Below are positions 1 to 6,839 of a DNA stretch of 10,878 bases, one piece after another. The notes below the pieces were generated by a model. That model worked only from the letters and a program-made list of their open reading frames with translations, had not been told where the DNA came from and ran no database searches. Within the stretch, counting starts at the first letter, position 1. The number at the start of each line of letters is the position of its first letter. A program made the position numbers and the translations under genes. Source of the DNA: JBKGYG01 sp046546235 (lineage in GTDB: Bacteria > Bacillota > Clostridia > Lachnospirales > DSM-24629); assembly GCA_046546235.1 (NCBI GenBank), contig JBKGYG010000059.1, positions 1 to 10,878 on the forward strand, written 5' to 3'.

Positions 1-28
1 GTATACCAAATACTGTCTTTTATGTCAA
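1..28 (-). promoter_or_regulatory. sigma-A-like promoter running off the left edge
   Basis: On the minus strand a perfect TTGACA (28 to 23) is followed after 17 bases by TATAC plus one base outside the window. It lies beyond the terminator of the zinc-ribbon gene and points left, so it most likely starts an independent transcript whose gene is not in the window. The last base of the -10 box cannot be seen. The rest of 29-85 is AT-rich with no visible gene. Confidence 0.5.
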
Positions 29-85
29 CATATTTTTATTATTTAACTTTTAATTATAATTTTAACTTTATATTTGAATTATATA

Positions 86-141
86 GTGAAAAAGTCCATC
101 AGCCACTATGATAATAATTGTGGTTAATAAGACTTTTTCAC
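86..141 (-). terminator. intrinsic terminator after the zinc-ribbon gene
   Basis: A perfect 11-bp inverted repeat (GTGAAAAAGTC at 86-96, GACTTTTTCAC at 131-141) encloses a second short stem (GCCAC 102-106 with GTGGT 120-124). The A- and T-tracts lie inside the outer stem, so it can look like a terminator in either direction. It lies 10 bases past the stop codon of the minus-strand gene, and there is no obvious plus-strand client. There is no long T-run outside the stem, so efficiency is uncertain. Confidence 0.6.
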
Positions 142-151
142 AATCAATTAT

Positions 152-1483
152 TTATCCAACTAATTTATTGCCACAGTATAAGCAATAATTAGCACCTTCT
201 ATTATTGGTGTCCCACAACTACAAACAGGTGTCTTTTCTTCTAATTCATCTGTTACTTCTTCAACTTCTTTACCACAGTTAGTACAATAGTTCTCTCCAT
301 TTACTAATTTAGTCCCACAATCACATACTTTCTCTTCTATTTCCTTTGCTTCTAAAGTTGTTATTTCTTCTTTCACTTCTGCCTTTTCGTTTATATCACC
401 TTCTACAACTTTTTCCTGTTTTTCATTTCCTTTATTTATTACTTTTTCTTGTTCCCTACTCTCTTGGTTTATTACTTCTTCTTGTTCTTCATTTTCTTCG
501 TTTATTACTTCTTCTTGTTCTTCATTTTTTATTTCTTCCTTATTATTTTCAATTATTTCTTTATTTGATCCTTTTTCATATTTTCTACCACATAGCATAC
601 AAAATCTTAATTTCATACTCTCATGTAATTCTGCACCACATTTACAAATATTTGATGTTTCCTCTTTATCTTCTTCAATATCATCTTTATCTTCATTGAC
701 AACTTCCTGAACTTTTTCTTCTTTTTCAAACTTTTTACCACATGAAATACAGAACCACATTTTTTTACTTTCATTTAATTCTGAGCCACATTCACATAGT
801 TTTATATTCTCATCTTCAATATTCTCATCTTCTATTTTCTCATCTTCTATTTTCTCATCTTCTATTTTCTCATCTTCAATATTCTTATCTTCAATATTAT
901 CATCTTTATACTCTTTCTGAGATTCAGAATCAGTTTTTTCTATGTTTTCTTCAACAATATCTTCTGCTATATTTTCCTTAGTGTCTACTGAAGACTTTTC
1001 AATCTCCTCCACTTTTTTCCCGCAGTTAGTACAGAATTTGATACCTTTTTCCAACTCTACCCCACATTCACATAGTTTTTTATTAGATGATACTTCTGAC
1101 CTTTCAACTTTTTTGCCACAAGATGGACAATACGCTACTGTTCCATCAATATTACTACCACAAGAACATCTTAGCTGAATTTCTCTAAGTTCACTTATAG
1201 TTTCTTCTTTTTTTTCTTCAAGCTTGTCAATTTCAACTTGTTTATTATGTATACTTATATCTATTGCTTCAATTTTTTCTAATTCGTCTTTAAAAATATC
1301 TACATTGATTTCTTCATCGTCTTTCAGCGAATAAACTTTTTCTCCTAATCGAATAAAAGCATCTTTTTTCCTTTTCTTTAAAGCTGATATTTCACCCTTT
1401 ATTTTATTTTGTTCGATTAAAACCGAAGATTTTACCCCAACTTTTTTAAACTCTCCCTTTAATTTTCCAAATAAATCTGACAT
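152..1483 (-). CDS. multi-zinc-ribbon protein with N-terminal coiled coil
   Basis: The 443-residue protein has no signal peptide or membrane segment and is probably cytoplasmic. Residues 1-100 are charged and helical, with a likely coiled coil at about 66-102. Six zinc ribbons of the form C-x-C-G...C-x2-C-G follow: Cys106/108/119/122, 138/140/151/154, 230/232/245/248, 280/282/295/298, 387/389/400/403 and 421/423/434/437. Linkers are very acidic (Glu/Asp/Lys/Asn) and contain two tandem-repeat tracts (residues 196-227 and 320-363). Ribbons 3 and 4 have a longer internal spacing (12 rather than 10 residues) and resemble each other, which suggests internal duplication. The ATG start has a good AGGAGGGG site. 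It has its own promoter 6 bases after recO and its own terminator, so it is probably monocistronic. Function unknown; the ribbons could act in protein or nucleic-acid binding, but nothing visible decides this. Confidence 0.85.
   Translation of the reverse strand: MSDLFGKLKGEFKKVGVKSSVLIEQNKIKGEISALKKRKKDAFIRLGEKVYSLKDDEEINVDIFKDELEKIEAIDISIHNKQVEIDKLEEKKEETISELREIQLRCSCGSNIDGTVAYCPSCGKKVERSEVSSNKKLCECGVELEKGIKFCTNCGKKVEEIEKSSVDTKENIAEDIVEENIEKTDSESQKEYKDDNIEDKNIEDEKIEDEKIEDEKIEDENIEDENIKLCECGSELNESKKMWFCISCGKKFEKEEKVQEVVNEDKDDIEEDKEETSNICKCGAELHESMKLRFCMLCGRKYEKGSNKEIIENNKEEIKNEEQEEVINEENEEQEEVINQESREQEKVINKGNEKQEKVVEGDINEKAEVKEEITTLEAKEIEEKVCDCGTKLVNGENYCTNCGKEVEEVTDELEEKTPVCSCGTPIIEGANYCLYCGNKLVG
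395..526 (-). repeat. four-copy 33-bp coding tandem repeat
   Basis: Residues 320-363 of the zinc-ribbon protein consist of four consecutive 11-residue units of the type NEEQEEVINxE. The first two copies are nearly identical and the last two have diverged (SREQEKVINKG, NEKQEKVVEGD). The tract lies between zinc ribbons 4 and 5 and is probably an acidic helical or extended spacer. Confidence 0.75.
803..898 (-). repeat. 15-bp coding tandem repeat (IEDEK/IEDEN units)
   Basis: Residues 196-227 are a tandem array of five-residue units (IEDK N, IEDEK x3, IEDEN x2), encoded by a 15-bp repeat that is almost unchanged at DNA level through its centre. Such uniform DNA repeats are prone to slippage, and because the unit is a multiple of three, gains or losses would keep the frame. 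It separates zinc ribbons 2 and 3. Confidence 0.8.
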
Positions 1484-1565
1484 ATTACCCCTCCTAATAG
1501 TTTCTCGATTGTTTTTTAATTTTCTAATATATTTATTGTATATATAGTTTTCTGTTATATGTAAT

Positions 1566-1594
1566 ATTTTAACTTTAATTTAGTTTTTTTTCAA
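1566..1594 (-). promoter_or_regulatory. sigma-A promoter of the zinc-ribbon gene
   Basis: The minus strand reads TTGAAA (1594-1589), exactly 17 bases, then TAAAAT (1571-1566). The -35 box starts 6 bases after the recO stop codon. The predicted transcript has a leader of roughly 75 bases before the ATG at 1483. No terminator is visible between recO and this promoter, so readthrough from recO is also possible. Confidence 0.65.
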
Positions 1595-1599
1595 TAGAT

Positions 1600-2346
1600 T
1601 TAATAAAGATTGTCAATAAACTCTAAAGATTTGAATTTGAAATCAAAATGGTATTTTAAATATTCTTTTAATACAAAATTAAGTTCCATTAATATTTTAT
1701 TGGATACATTAAATGAAAATAATTTATTAATTGGGGCGGCTAGTATGTATTGCATTGTATATCTTGTTCCTTCCGTTATTTTAATCCCTTTCTTGTTAAG
1801 CTTACCATGATTTTTACACATTATGCCCCCTTCACTTACTACAAAATAATACTCGTTATGATTTGAATTGCAATTAGGTATTAAACAATTAATTATTTCT
1901 GGTGTTAAACCACTTAAACTCAGAATTTTTAATTCAAAGATACACCGTATTAATGTATTAGAAATTATTTCCTTTGTTAACATATGTAAAGATTTTGCTA
2001 ATAATGATATTATATTAGAAGATTCTATATTCTCATCTGTTATATATGCTACAAATTCGTTAAAATATAAACCATACGCCATCTTTTCGATATCTTGTCT
2101 TAGCTCATAAAATGATTTAATAATTTCAATTTGATTAATGCTATTTGAATTTTTCCCTTTATATATAACAAAATCACCTATAACAAAAGTTTGACTTCCC
2201 GCTAACAAATGACTATTTGGCCTTCTTGATCCTTTTGCAAAAGCATTTAGCTTGCCTTCTTTAGTTATTAAAACAATTCTTTTGTCGTAGTCACCAATCG
2301 GCATTGAACTTAGAACAATACCTTTTACCTTTATTTTTTGATTCAT
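1600..2346 (-). CDS. recO: DNA repair protein RecO
   Basis: RecO is a recombination mediator of the RecFOR pathway. It binds single-stranded DNA and SSB, anneals strands, and with RecR helps load RecA at gaps. The 248 residues match the family's usual length. The N-terminal OB-fold region (about 1-80) shows the typical opening KVKGIVLSSMPIGDYDKRI and the AKGSRRPNS stretch; a helical C-terminal part follows. The cysteine cluster is reduced to Cys154, Cys159, Cys177 and His180, whereas many relatives have two CxxC pairs. I chose the ATG at 2346 because AGGTGG lies just upstream; an in-frame TTG at 2364 would add six residues but would place the Shine-Dalgarno inside the gene. It lies after era and yqzL, the usual order in Bacillota, supporting the call. 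Confidence 0.93.
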   Translation of the reverse strand: MNQKIKVKGIVLSSMPIGDYDKRIVLITKEGKLNAFAKGSRRPNSHLLAGSQTFVIGDFVIYKGKNSNSINQIEIIKSFYELRQDIEKMAYGLYFNEFVAYITDENIESSNIISLLAKSLHMLTKEIISNTLIRCIFELKILSLSGLTPEIINCLIPNCNSNHNEYYFVVSEGGIMCKNHGKLNKKGIKITEGTRYTMQYILAAPINKLFSFNVSNKILMELNFVLKEYLKYHFDFKFKSLEFIDNLY

Positions 2347-2384
2347 AAAACACCACCTATTCAAGTGCTATACTATGTGAAACA

Positions 2385-2405
2385 AGAGCAGTTTTATACT
2401 GCCCT
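2385..2405 (-). other. intercistronic hairpin between yqzL and recO
   Basis: Read as minus-strand RNA, AGGGCAGU and ACUGCUCU pair over 8 bp with one G·U wobble around a five-base loop. On the plus strand the same pair would be an A·C mismatch, so the structure suits the minus-strand transcript. It is followed by UGUUUCAC, too poor in U for a confident terminator. It could be a partial terminator, a processing site or an mRNA stabiliser. Confidence 0.4.
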
Positions 2406-2425
2406 TCTTATCACAGATGACCAAG

Positions 2426-2575
2426 TTATTTTGCTTCCTTCTTTAAAAAAACTTCTCTCTTTTCTCTTTTAACAGCATCTCTTTCTTTGTGGTGGTTTCT
2501 AATTTGAGCATAAGAAATATACGCTTCAATGCTTCCAGTCTCTTCAAACAAATCCCAATAATAGGTCTCTAGCAT
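2426..2575 (-). CDS. yqzL: YqzL-family small protein
   Basis: A 49-residue ORF beginning MLETYYWDLFEETGSIEAY and ending in a Lys/Arg/Glu-rich helix-like tail (residues about 26-49). The N-terminal pattern, aromatic-W-x-hydrophobic-F-x-x-T-G-x-I-x-x-Y, is what I recall of the YqzL family, a small protein of unknown function encoded between era and recO in many Bacillota; the position here is exactly that. The ATG at 2575 has a strong AGGGGG site at a normal distance. Composition and the clean start argue for a real gene. The gap to recO is 79 bases and contains one hairpin, so the two are probably co-transcribed. It is probably cytoplasmic; no function is assigned. Confidence 0.82.
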   Translation of the reverse strand: MLETYYWDLFEETGSIEAYISYAQIRNHHKERDAVKREKREVFLKKEAK

Positions 2576-2591
2576 TTTATTGCCCCCTAAT

Positions 2592-2644
2592 AAGCTATTA
2601 TGTTAGTAATTAAAATCTTTAATTAACCTTTATGTTAATAGCTT
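2592..2644 (-). repeat. nested inverted repeat just upstream of yqzL
   Basis: AAGCTATTA (2592-2600) and TAATAGCTT (2636-2644) are perfect 9-bp inverted arms. Between them, AATTAAA (2608-2614) and TTTAATT (2618-2624) form a tight inner hairpin. The outer repeat ends just before the yqzL Shine-Dalgarno, so it would lie in the yqzL leader RNA if transcription starts upstream. It is AT-rich and partly expected by chance. Confidence 0.4.
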
Positions 2645-2671
2645 CTCCTGAAAACATTTTGGTATACTACT

Positions 2672-2698
2672 AAAAAAATACCATATGCTATTTTAGCA
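2672..2698 (-). terminator. weak possible terminator after era
   Basis: Downstream of era the minus strand has a small perfect hairpin, TGCTA-AAA-TAGCA (2698-2686), and then a run of seven T (2678-2672). The stem is short and AT-rich and several bases separate it from the T-run, so termination would be weak at best. Readthrough into yqzL-recO is likely. The remaining bases 2699-2762 hold no visible gene. Confidence 0.3.
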
Positions 2699-2762
2699 AA
2701 ATGCCTTGACAAATTATAAAACCACTAATAAGCTTAATTTATTGCCTTTGTATCCTAATATA

Positions 2763-3668
2763 TCATAACTCTTTTTTATTATAACCATAGTTTTGAAGTA
2801 AGAAATCACTATCTCGCCAATCTTTTTTAATTTTTACCCATAATTGTAAATATACTTTCGTTCCTAATAAACCTTCTATCTCTTGTCTTGCAAGAGATCC
2901 AATTTTTTTAAGCATAGAACCCTGTTTCCCAATTATAATTCTTTTATGAGAATCTTTTTCACATATTACTGTTGCGTCTATATCAATAATAGATTTTTCA
3001 TCTCGTTCTTTAAACTGATCTATGATAACAGCTATACCATGAGGTATTTCTTGATTAAGTAAGTATAATGCCTTTTCCCTTATTATTTCCGCTACTATTT
3101 GTCTTTCTGGCTGATCAGTAATCATATCACTTGGAAAAAATAAAGGTCCTTCTGGTAAATACTTGAATAAAACTTCAACCATATTTTTTGTGTTTTCACC
3201 ATTAAGTGCAGATATAGGTATAATTTCTTTAAAATCATAAGTATCTTTAAACAAATTAATAACTTCTAATATCTCTCCTTTTGGAAGAGTATCAATTTTA
3301 TTAACAACTAAAATAACTGGTGTTTTAACTTTATTTAGTTGTTCCAGTACATACTTATCACCTTTGCCAATATATTTTGAAGGTTCAATAAGCCAAAGAA
3401 TAACATCTACCTCTTTTAATGTTTTTTCTGCAGTTTGCACCATGTATTGTCCCAATTTATGTTTTGGAATATGTATCCCTGGCGTATCAATAAAAATAAT
3501 TTGTCCTTCTTCTTTTGTTATTATAGTTTGTATTCGATTTCTAGTTGTCTGTGGTTTATCTGATGTAATAGCTATCTTTTTGCCAATCAAATGATTCATT
3601 AATGTTGACTTACCAACATTTGGCCGTCCTATTAGCGTAACAAACCCTGATTTTATTCCATCGGTCAA
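2763..3668 (-). CDS. era: GTPase Era
   Basis: Era is an essential GTPase that binds the 3' end of 16S rRNA and assists 30S subunit maturation. The 301 residues have the family's standard length. The GTPase domain shows the P-loop GRPNVGKST (14-22), switch I with PQTTRNR (39-45), DTPG (61-64), NKID (123-126) and SAL (153-155). The C-terminal KH domain is marked by RIIIGKQGSMLKKIG at about 239-253, with the RNA-contacting GKQG loop. The start is a TTG at 3668, preceded by AAGGAGAG at good spacing; no in-frame ATG lies nearby. It is 63 bases downstream of the M16 peptidase and may have its own promoter in that gap as well as readthrough. yqzL and recO follow. No key residue is missing. Confidence 0.97.
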   Translation of the reverse strand: MTDGIKSGFVTLIGRPNVGKSTLMNHLIGKKIAITSDKPQTTRNRIQTIITKEEGQIIFIDTPGIHIPKHKLGQYMVQTAEKTLKEVDVILWLIEPSKYIGKGDKYVLEQLNKVKTPVILVVNKIDTLPKGEILEVINLFKDTYDFKEIIPISALNGENTKNMVEVLFKYLPEGPLFFPSDMITDQPERQIVAEIIREKALYLLNQEIPHGIAVIIDQFKERDEKSIIDIDATVICEKDSHKRIIIGKQGSMLKKIGSLARQEIEGLLGTKVYLQLWVKIKKDWRDSDFLLQNYGYNKKEL

Positions 3669-3692
3669 ATTTATCTCTCCTTTGCTTCTTAT

Positions 3693-3724
3693 ATTATAGG
3701 ACTTGGCAACGCAATACCAAGCCC
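3693..3724 (-). promoter_or_regulatory. possible era promoter overlapped by a hairpin
   Basis: The minus strand has TTGGTA (3720-3715), 16 bases, then a perfect TATAAT (3698-3693). The same bases form an inverted repeat, GGGCTTGG (3724-3717) with CCAAGTCC (3706-3699), 8 bp with one G·U. The hairpin directly follows the M16 stop codon and might be that gene's weak terminator, although no U-tract follows it. Terminator and promoter readings are both open. Confidence 0.45.
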
Positions 3725-3731
3725 TTAAATA

Positions 3732-6659
3732 TTAATCAAATAGTGGTAATAAATCTTTAAATATTTCACTATTATTTTTTAATTTATCTTCATTTCCAAT
3801 AACACAAATATTATCTTGTTTCAATATGCTATGCACTAATTCAGCTAATTTCCTTATATCTTCATCAGTTGTATTTAGGACTTCTTCTCTTTCTTTTTGA
3901 ATGTCCTCATAGGATATTTTATTAAAATACATTAGAACAGCTGTTTCTCCTTTAAGCGATGGCGTTAACGGAGCATCTAATTTACTTATGGTTCCTATTA
4001 TATACTTCTTCATATCCCTTTCATCAGCGTGAAAATGTCGTACATAGTCATATAACCTATCATATGTTTCAAGTGTTTCCTTCAAATTAGGATCACGATA
4101 AGATGTGAAATAAGCATTTCCATTTCGAGTAAATGAACACATTGCTCCATATGCTCCACCCTTAACACGAATATTACTCCACAAATAGTCTAAACTTGTT
4201 ATAGTTTGTAATACTCTTAGTGCTCCTGTATAATGAAAACCTTCTTTTACAAAATTACCCGCTTTTGATACATATTGTATCTTCCCTGATGTTAAGAACC
4301 CTTCATTTTCTTTTTTAATATTAAAATTAAGATTATCTTCTTTTATAGGTTCTGTATATAATTCGTTTACAAATTTTTCTATTTCATTTTCAAAAATACC
4401 ATATGCAGATTTTTCAGCAGTATAGCTTATAACAAGATTCTCTTGTCTAAAAATATATTTTATTAGTTTATTTAATTTTTCTATTATGTCATCTTTTTTC
4501 TCATCATAACTTTTTACAAGTTGTTCTATAAACTTATAATAAGTAATTCCACTTGTTAATTCTTTGTAAAATGCAACATGAGAAAAATAAGACATTGCAC
4601 GATTAGCAGCTTGAACATGCCCTGCACTATTTAATTTCATTTGTAGTCTTGATTTAGTTTCTAAAAGTATTTCTAATACTCTTTTTGGATTATCTAATTT
4701 ACTTTTAAATATTATTTCTTTGACTAAATCAAACATTATAGGAAGCTTATCATAAAAAGCCTTTGCCTTAACTTCAAATTTAGGTAAATATACATCAGGC
4801 CCTTCATTGTGACTATAAACATTTACCGTATTATATATTCCTCCAGTATTTATATTAATCCTATCTGAAAGCTCTGAGTAAGCGTAATTTTGAGTATCAA
4901 CTTTACCTAGTATAGTAGAAAGCAATCCTAAATATGGCACAAGATTACTTGGTACACTTTTAGTATCAAAAATCAACTTTACATAACCAATATTATTTGT
5001 AAACATTGGATGCAACAATATTTTTGTATTATGATCATCTATTACTTCAAGAGGTAATTTTTCTGACTTTTTATTAATGTCCTCTCGATTGATAATAGGT
5101 ATTTTCTCTATATCTTCTTTTTTGCTGGGCTCTTCTTGATATAGAAATAAATCTTTAGTTTGTTTAACATATTTCTCCAATTCCTCTTTACTTAATATGT
5201 TTTTATACTGTTTTAATTTGTCATCTGTTTCTTTTTCATTTTTAGATGTTAAGCCTTTTTCTGGTTTTATAATTACTATAGAACTATGTTGATTATTCAA
5301 CATATATTTTTCTATTAGTTTTTCAAAATATTTATTATTCATTCCTTCTCGAAAATTTTCAAATGTACAATTGTATTTAAAATGCATCAATGGATCTTTA
5401 TCATAGAGCCAACTACTTAGATGCATCATAGCATATATTACACCTTTTGGATATCTACCATAATCAGCTTCTCTTATCTTAAATTCATAATAATTAATTG
5501 CTGCTTCTATTTTATTTTTATCTATGCCATTCTTGACTAATTCTCTCAATGTGTTATTTATTATTCTAATAAAATCTTCTTTTTGGTCCTCATTAGCATC
5601 TTTTGCTACTATACTTATAGTAGGTTGTAATATACTATTATCATAGGATCCAAAAACATCTTTTCCTATTCCTGCTTCAATCAATGCAGTTTTTAATGGT
5701 GCCCCTTCTGCTTCAAGTAATAAATATTCTAATACTTGTATAGCATAGTATAATTCTGTATCAGTTGATGTTCCAATAACAAAGTTATTACTTAAGTAAG
5801 TTTTATCCTTTGTATCTTCGTTATTTGATATAGAGTAGTATTCAACACTTTCTCTTGCTTTATCAAATGCTTTTTGAACTGGTATCTTAGACTCAACAGT
5901 TATCTTGTCATAATGTTTTAAATAATTAGCATCCATCCACTCTAATTTTTGTTGTATATCAAAATCACCATATAAGAAAATATAACTGTTTGATGGATGA
6001 TAATATTTTTTATGAAATTCAATAAAATCTTCTTGTGTCAAATCTGTAATATATTCAGGATCTCCTCCTGATTCTTTTGAATAAGGCGTTTCTGGAAAAA
6101 GTGATGCTTGTATTTTCCTAAACAAAACTTGTTCTGGCGAGGAGAAGGCTCCTTTCATTTCATTATAAACGACTCCCTTATACTTTAATGGGTTATTAAC
6201 ATCTTCTAATTCATAGTGCCAACCTTCTTGTCTAAGTATTTCAGGCTTTTCATAAATATTAGGTTGTAAAACTGCATCCATATAAACATGCATTAAATTC
6301 TGAAAATCTTTTTGATTAACACTTGCCACAGGATACATAGTCTTATCAGGAAATGTCATAGCATTTAAAAATGTATTTAATGAGCCTTTTGCTAATTCAA
6401 CAAAGGGATCTTTTGCAGGGAATTTTTTGGAACCACATAATACTGAGTGTTCTAATATATGGGGTAATCCTGTATCGTCTTCTGGTGGTGTTCTAAAGCT
6501 TATTGAAAACACCTTGTTGTCATCATTGTTAGATAATAATAAAGCTTTTGCTCCACTTTTTGTATGTTCGAAAACCCTAGCAATTGAATCTAATTCTTCA
6601 ATATTTTGTTGATCAATAAGATTAAATCCATGATAATTTTGTCCAATTTTATATTCCAT
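3732..6659 (-). CDS. M16C family zinc metallopeptidase (presequence-protease/HypA-like)
   Basis: A 975-residue peptidase of the insulinase (M16) superfamily, single-chain subfamily M16C, which degrades peptides inside a closed two-half chamber. The inverted zinc motif HILEH is at 67-71: His67 and His71 bind zinc and Glu70 is the catalytic base; Glu167 in YNEMKGA is the expected third ligand. Two homologous halves are joined by a charged linker at about 470-540, and the C-terminal half has the SYRDP motif (853-857) typical of presequence proteases. Length matches the subfamily. There is no signal peptide, so it is probably cytoplasmic, perhaps for peptide recycling. The ATG at 6659 follows a GGAGGAG site. 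It lies 63 bases upstream of era and may feed transcription into it. Substrate unknown. Confidence 0.93.
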   Translation of the reverse strand: MEYKIGQNYHGFNLIDQQNIEELDSIARVFEHTKSGAKALLLSNNDDNKVFSISFRTPPEDDTGLPHILEHSVLCGSKKFPAKDPFVELAKGSLNTFLNAMTFPDKTMYPVASVNQKDFQNLMHVYMDAVLQPNIYEKPEILRQEGWHYELEDVNNPLKYKGVVYNEMKGAFSSPEQVLFRKIQASLFPETPYSKESGGDPEYITDLTQEDFIEFHKKYYHPSNSYIFLYGDFDIQQKLEWMDANYLKHYDKITVESKIPVQKAFDKARESVEYYSISNNEDTKDKTYLSNNFVIGTSTDTELYYAIQVLEYLLLEAEGAPLKTALIEAGIGKDVFGSYDNSILQPTISIVAKDANEDQKEDFIRIINNTLRELVKNGIDKNKIEAAINYYEFKIREADYGRYPKGVIYAMMHLSSWLYDKDPLMHFKYNCTFENFREGMNNKYFEKLIEKYMLNNQHSSIVIIKPEKGLTSKNEKETDDKLKQYKNILSKEELEKYVKQTKDLFLYQEEPSKKEDIEKIPIINREDINKKSEKLPLEVIDDHNTKILLHPMFTNNIGYVKLIFDTKSVPSNLVPYLGLLSTILGKVDTQNYAYSELSDRININTGGIYNTVNVYSHNEGPDVYLPKFEVKAKAFYDKLPIMFDLVKEIIFKSKLDNPKRVLEILLETKSRLQMKLNSAGHVQAANRAMSYFSHVAFYKELTSGITYYKFIEQLVKSYDEKKDDIIEKLNKLIKYIFRQENLVISYTAEKSAYGIFENEIEKFVNELYTEPIKEDNLNFNIKKENEGFLTSGKIQYVSKAGNFVKEGFHYTGALRVLQTITSLDYLWSNIRVKGGAYGAMCSFTRNGNAYFTSYRDPNLKETLETYDRLYDYVRHFHADERDMKKYIIGTISKLDAPLTPSLKGETAVLMYFNKISYEDIQKEREEVLNTTDEDIRKLAELVHSILKQDNICVIGNEDKLKNNSEIFKDLLPLFD

Positions 6660-6711
6660 ATGATATCACTCCTCCATCTACATTCTACCATTTATTCTCT
6701 TAAAAATTCAT

Positions 6712-6740
6712 ATTATAACTAAATAAATTCTTCTTATGAA
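6712..6740 (-). promoter_or_regulatory. possible promoter of the M16 peptidase gene
   Basis: The minus strand has a perfect TATAAT (6717-6712) with TTCATA (6740-6735) 17 bases upstream. The -35 box matches four of six consensus bases. The predicted leader is about 45 bases, ending in the GGAGGAG site. It would be divergent from the plus-strand promoter at 6764-6791. Confidence 0.45.
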
Positions 6741-6758
6741 TTCTCTTCTAAATAAAGC

Positions 6759-6825
6759 CTTATTTGTTTAAAAGTTTCATCTATATATAATATAAACACA
6801 AAACGTATTTTTAAACAAGAATAAG
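6759..6825. repeat. 15/17-bp inverted repeat flanking a plus-strand promoter
   Basis: CTTATTTGTTTAAAA (6759-6773) is the reverse complement of the 17-mer at 6809-6825 except for two extra bases in the latter. The arms are 35 bases apart; the left arm includes the putative plus-strand -35 box and the -10 box lies between the arms. It could be an operator, a DNA-loop site or the stem of a leader RNA. Its low complexity calls for caution. Confidence 0.5.
6764..6791 (+). promoter_or_regulatory. candidate plus-strand promoter for the small RNA
   Basis: TTGTTT (6764-6769), 16 bases, then TATAAT (6786-6791). A second TATAAT lies at 6827-6832 without a good -35 box. Either would drive the structured RNA downstream, giving a transcript of about 213 or 172 bases to the terminator. 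I searched for forespore sigma-F/sigma-G style boxes and found no convincing match. Confidence 0.4.
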
Positions 6826-6839
6826 TTATAATTTAAATA

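Noticed and set aside
803..898. CRISPR-like array
   Set aside because: Units are contiguous 15-mers without spacers and keep the reading frame of a protein; there are no cas genes.
742..981. Plus-strand ORF of repeated SHLLF-type units
   Set aside because: It is the mirror of the 15-bp coding repeat of the zinc-ribbon gene and has no independent support.
1595..1599. Terminator between recO and the zinc-ribbon gene
   Set aside because: The A/T-rich run there is not preceded by a stem; it is better explained as part of the -35 region of the next gene's promoter.
2347..2364. Upstream TTG start for recO
   Set aside because: It would put the AGGTGG ribosome-binding site inside the gene; the ATG at 2346 has that site at normal distance and starts at the family's usual N terminus.
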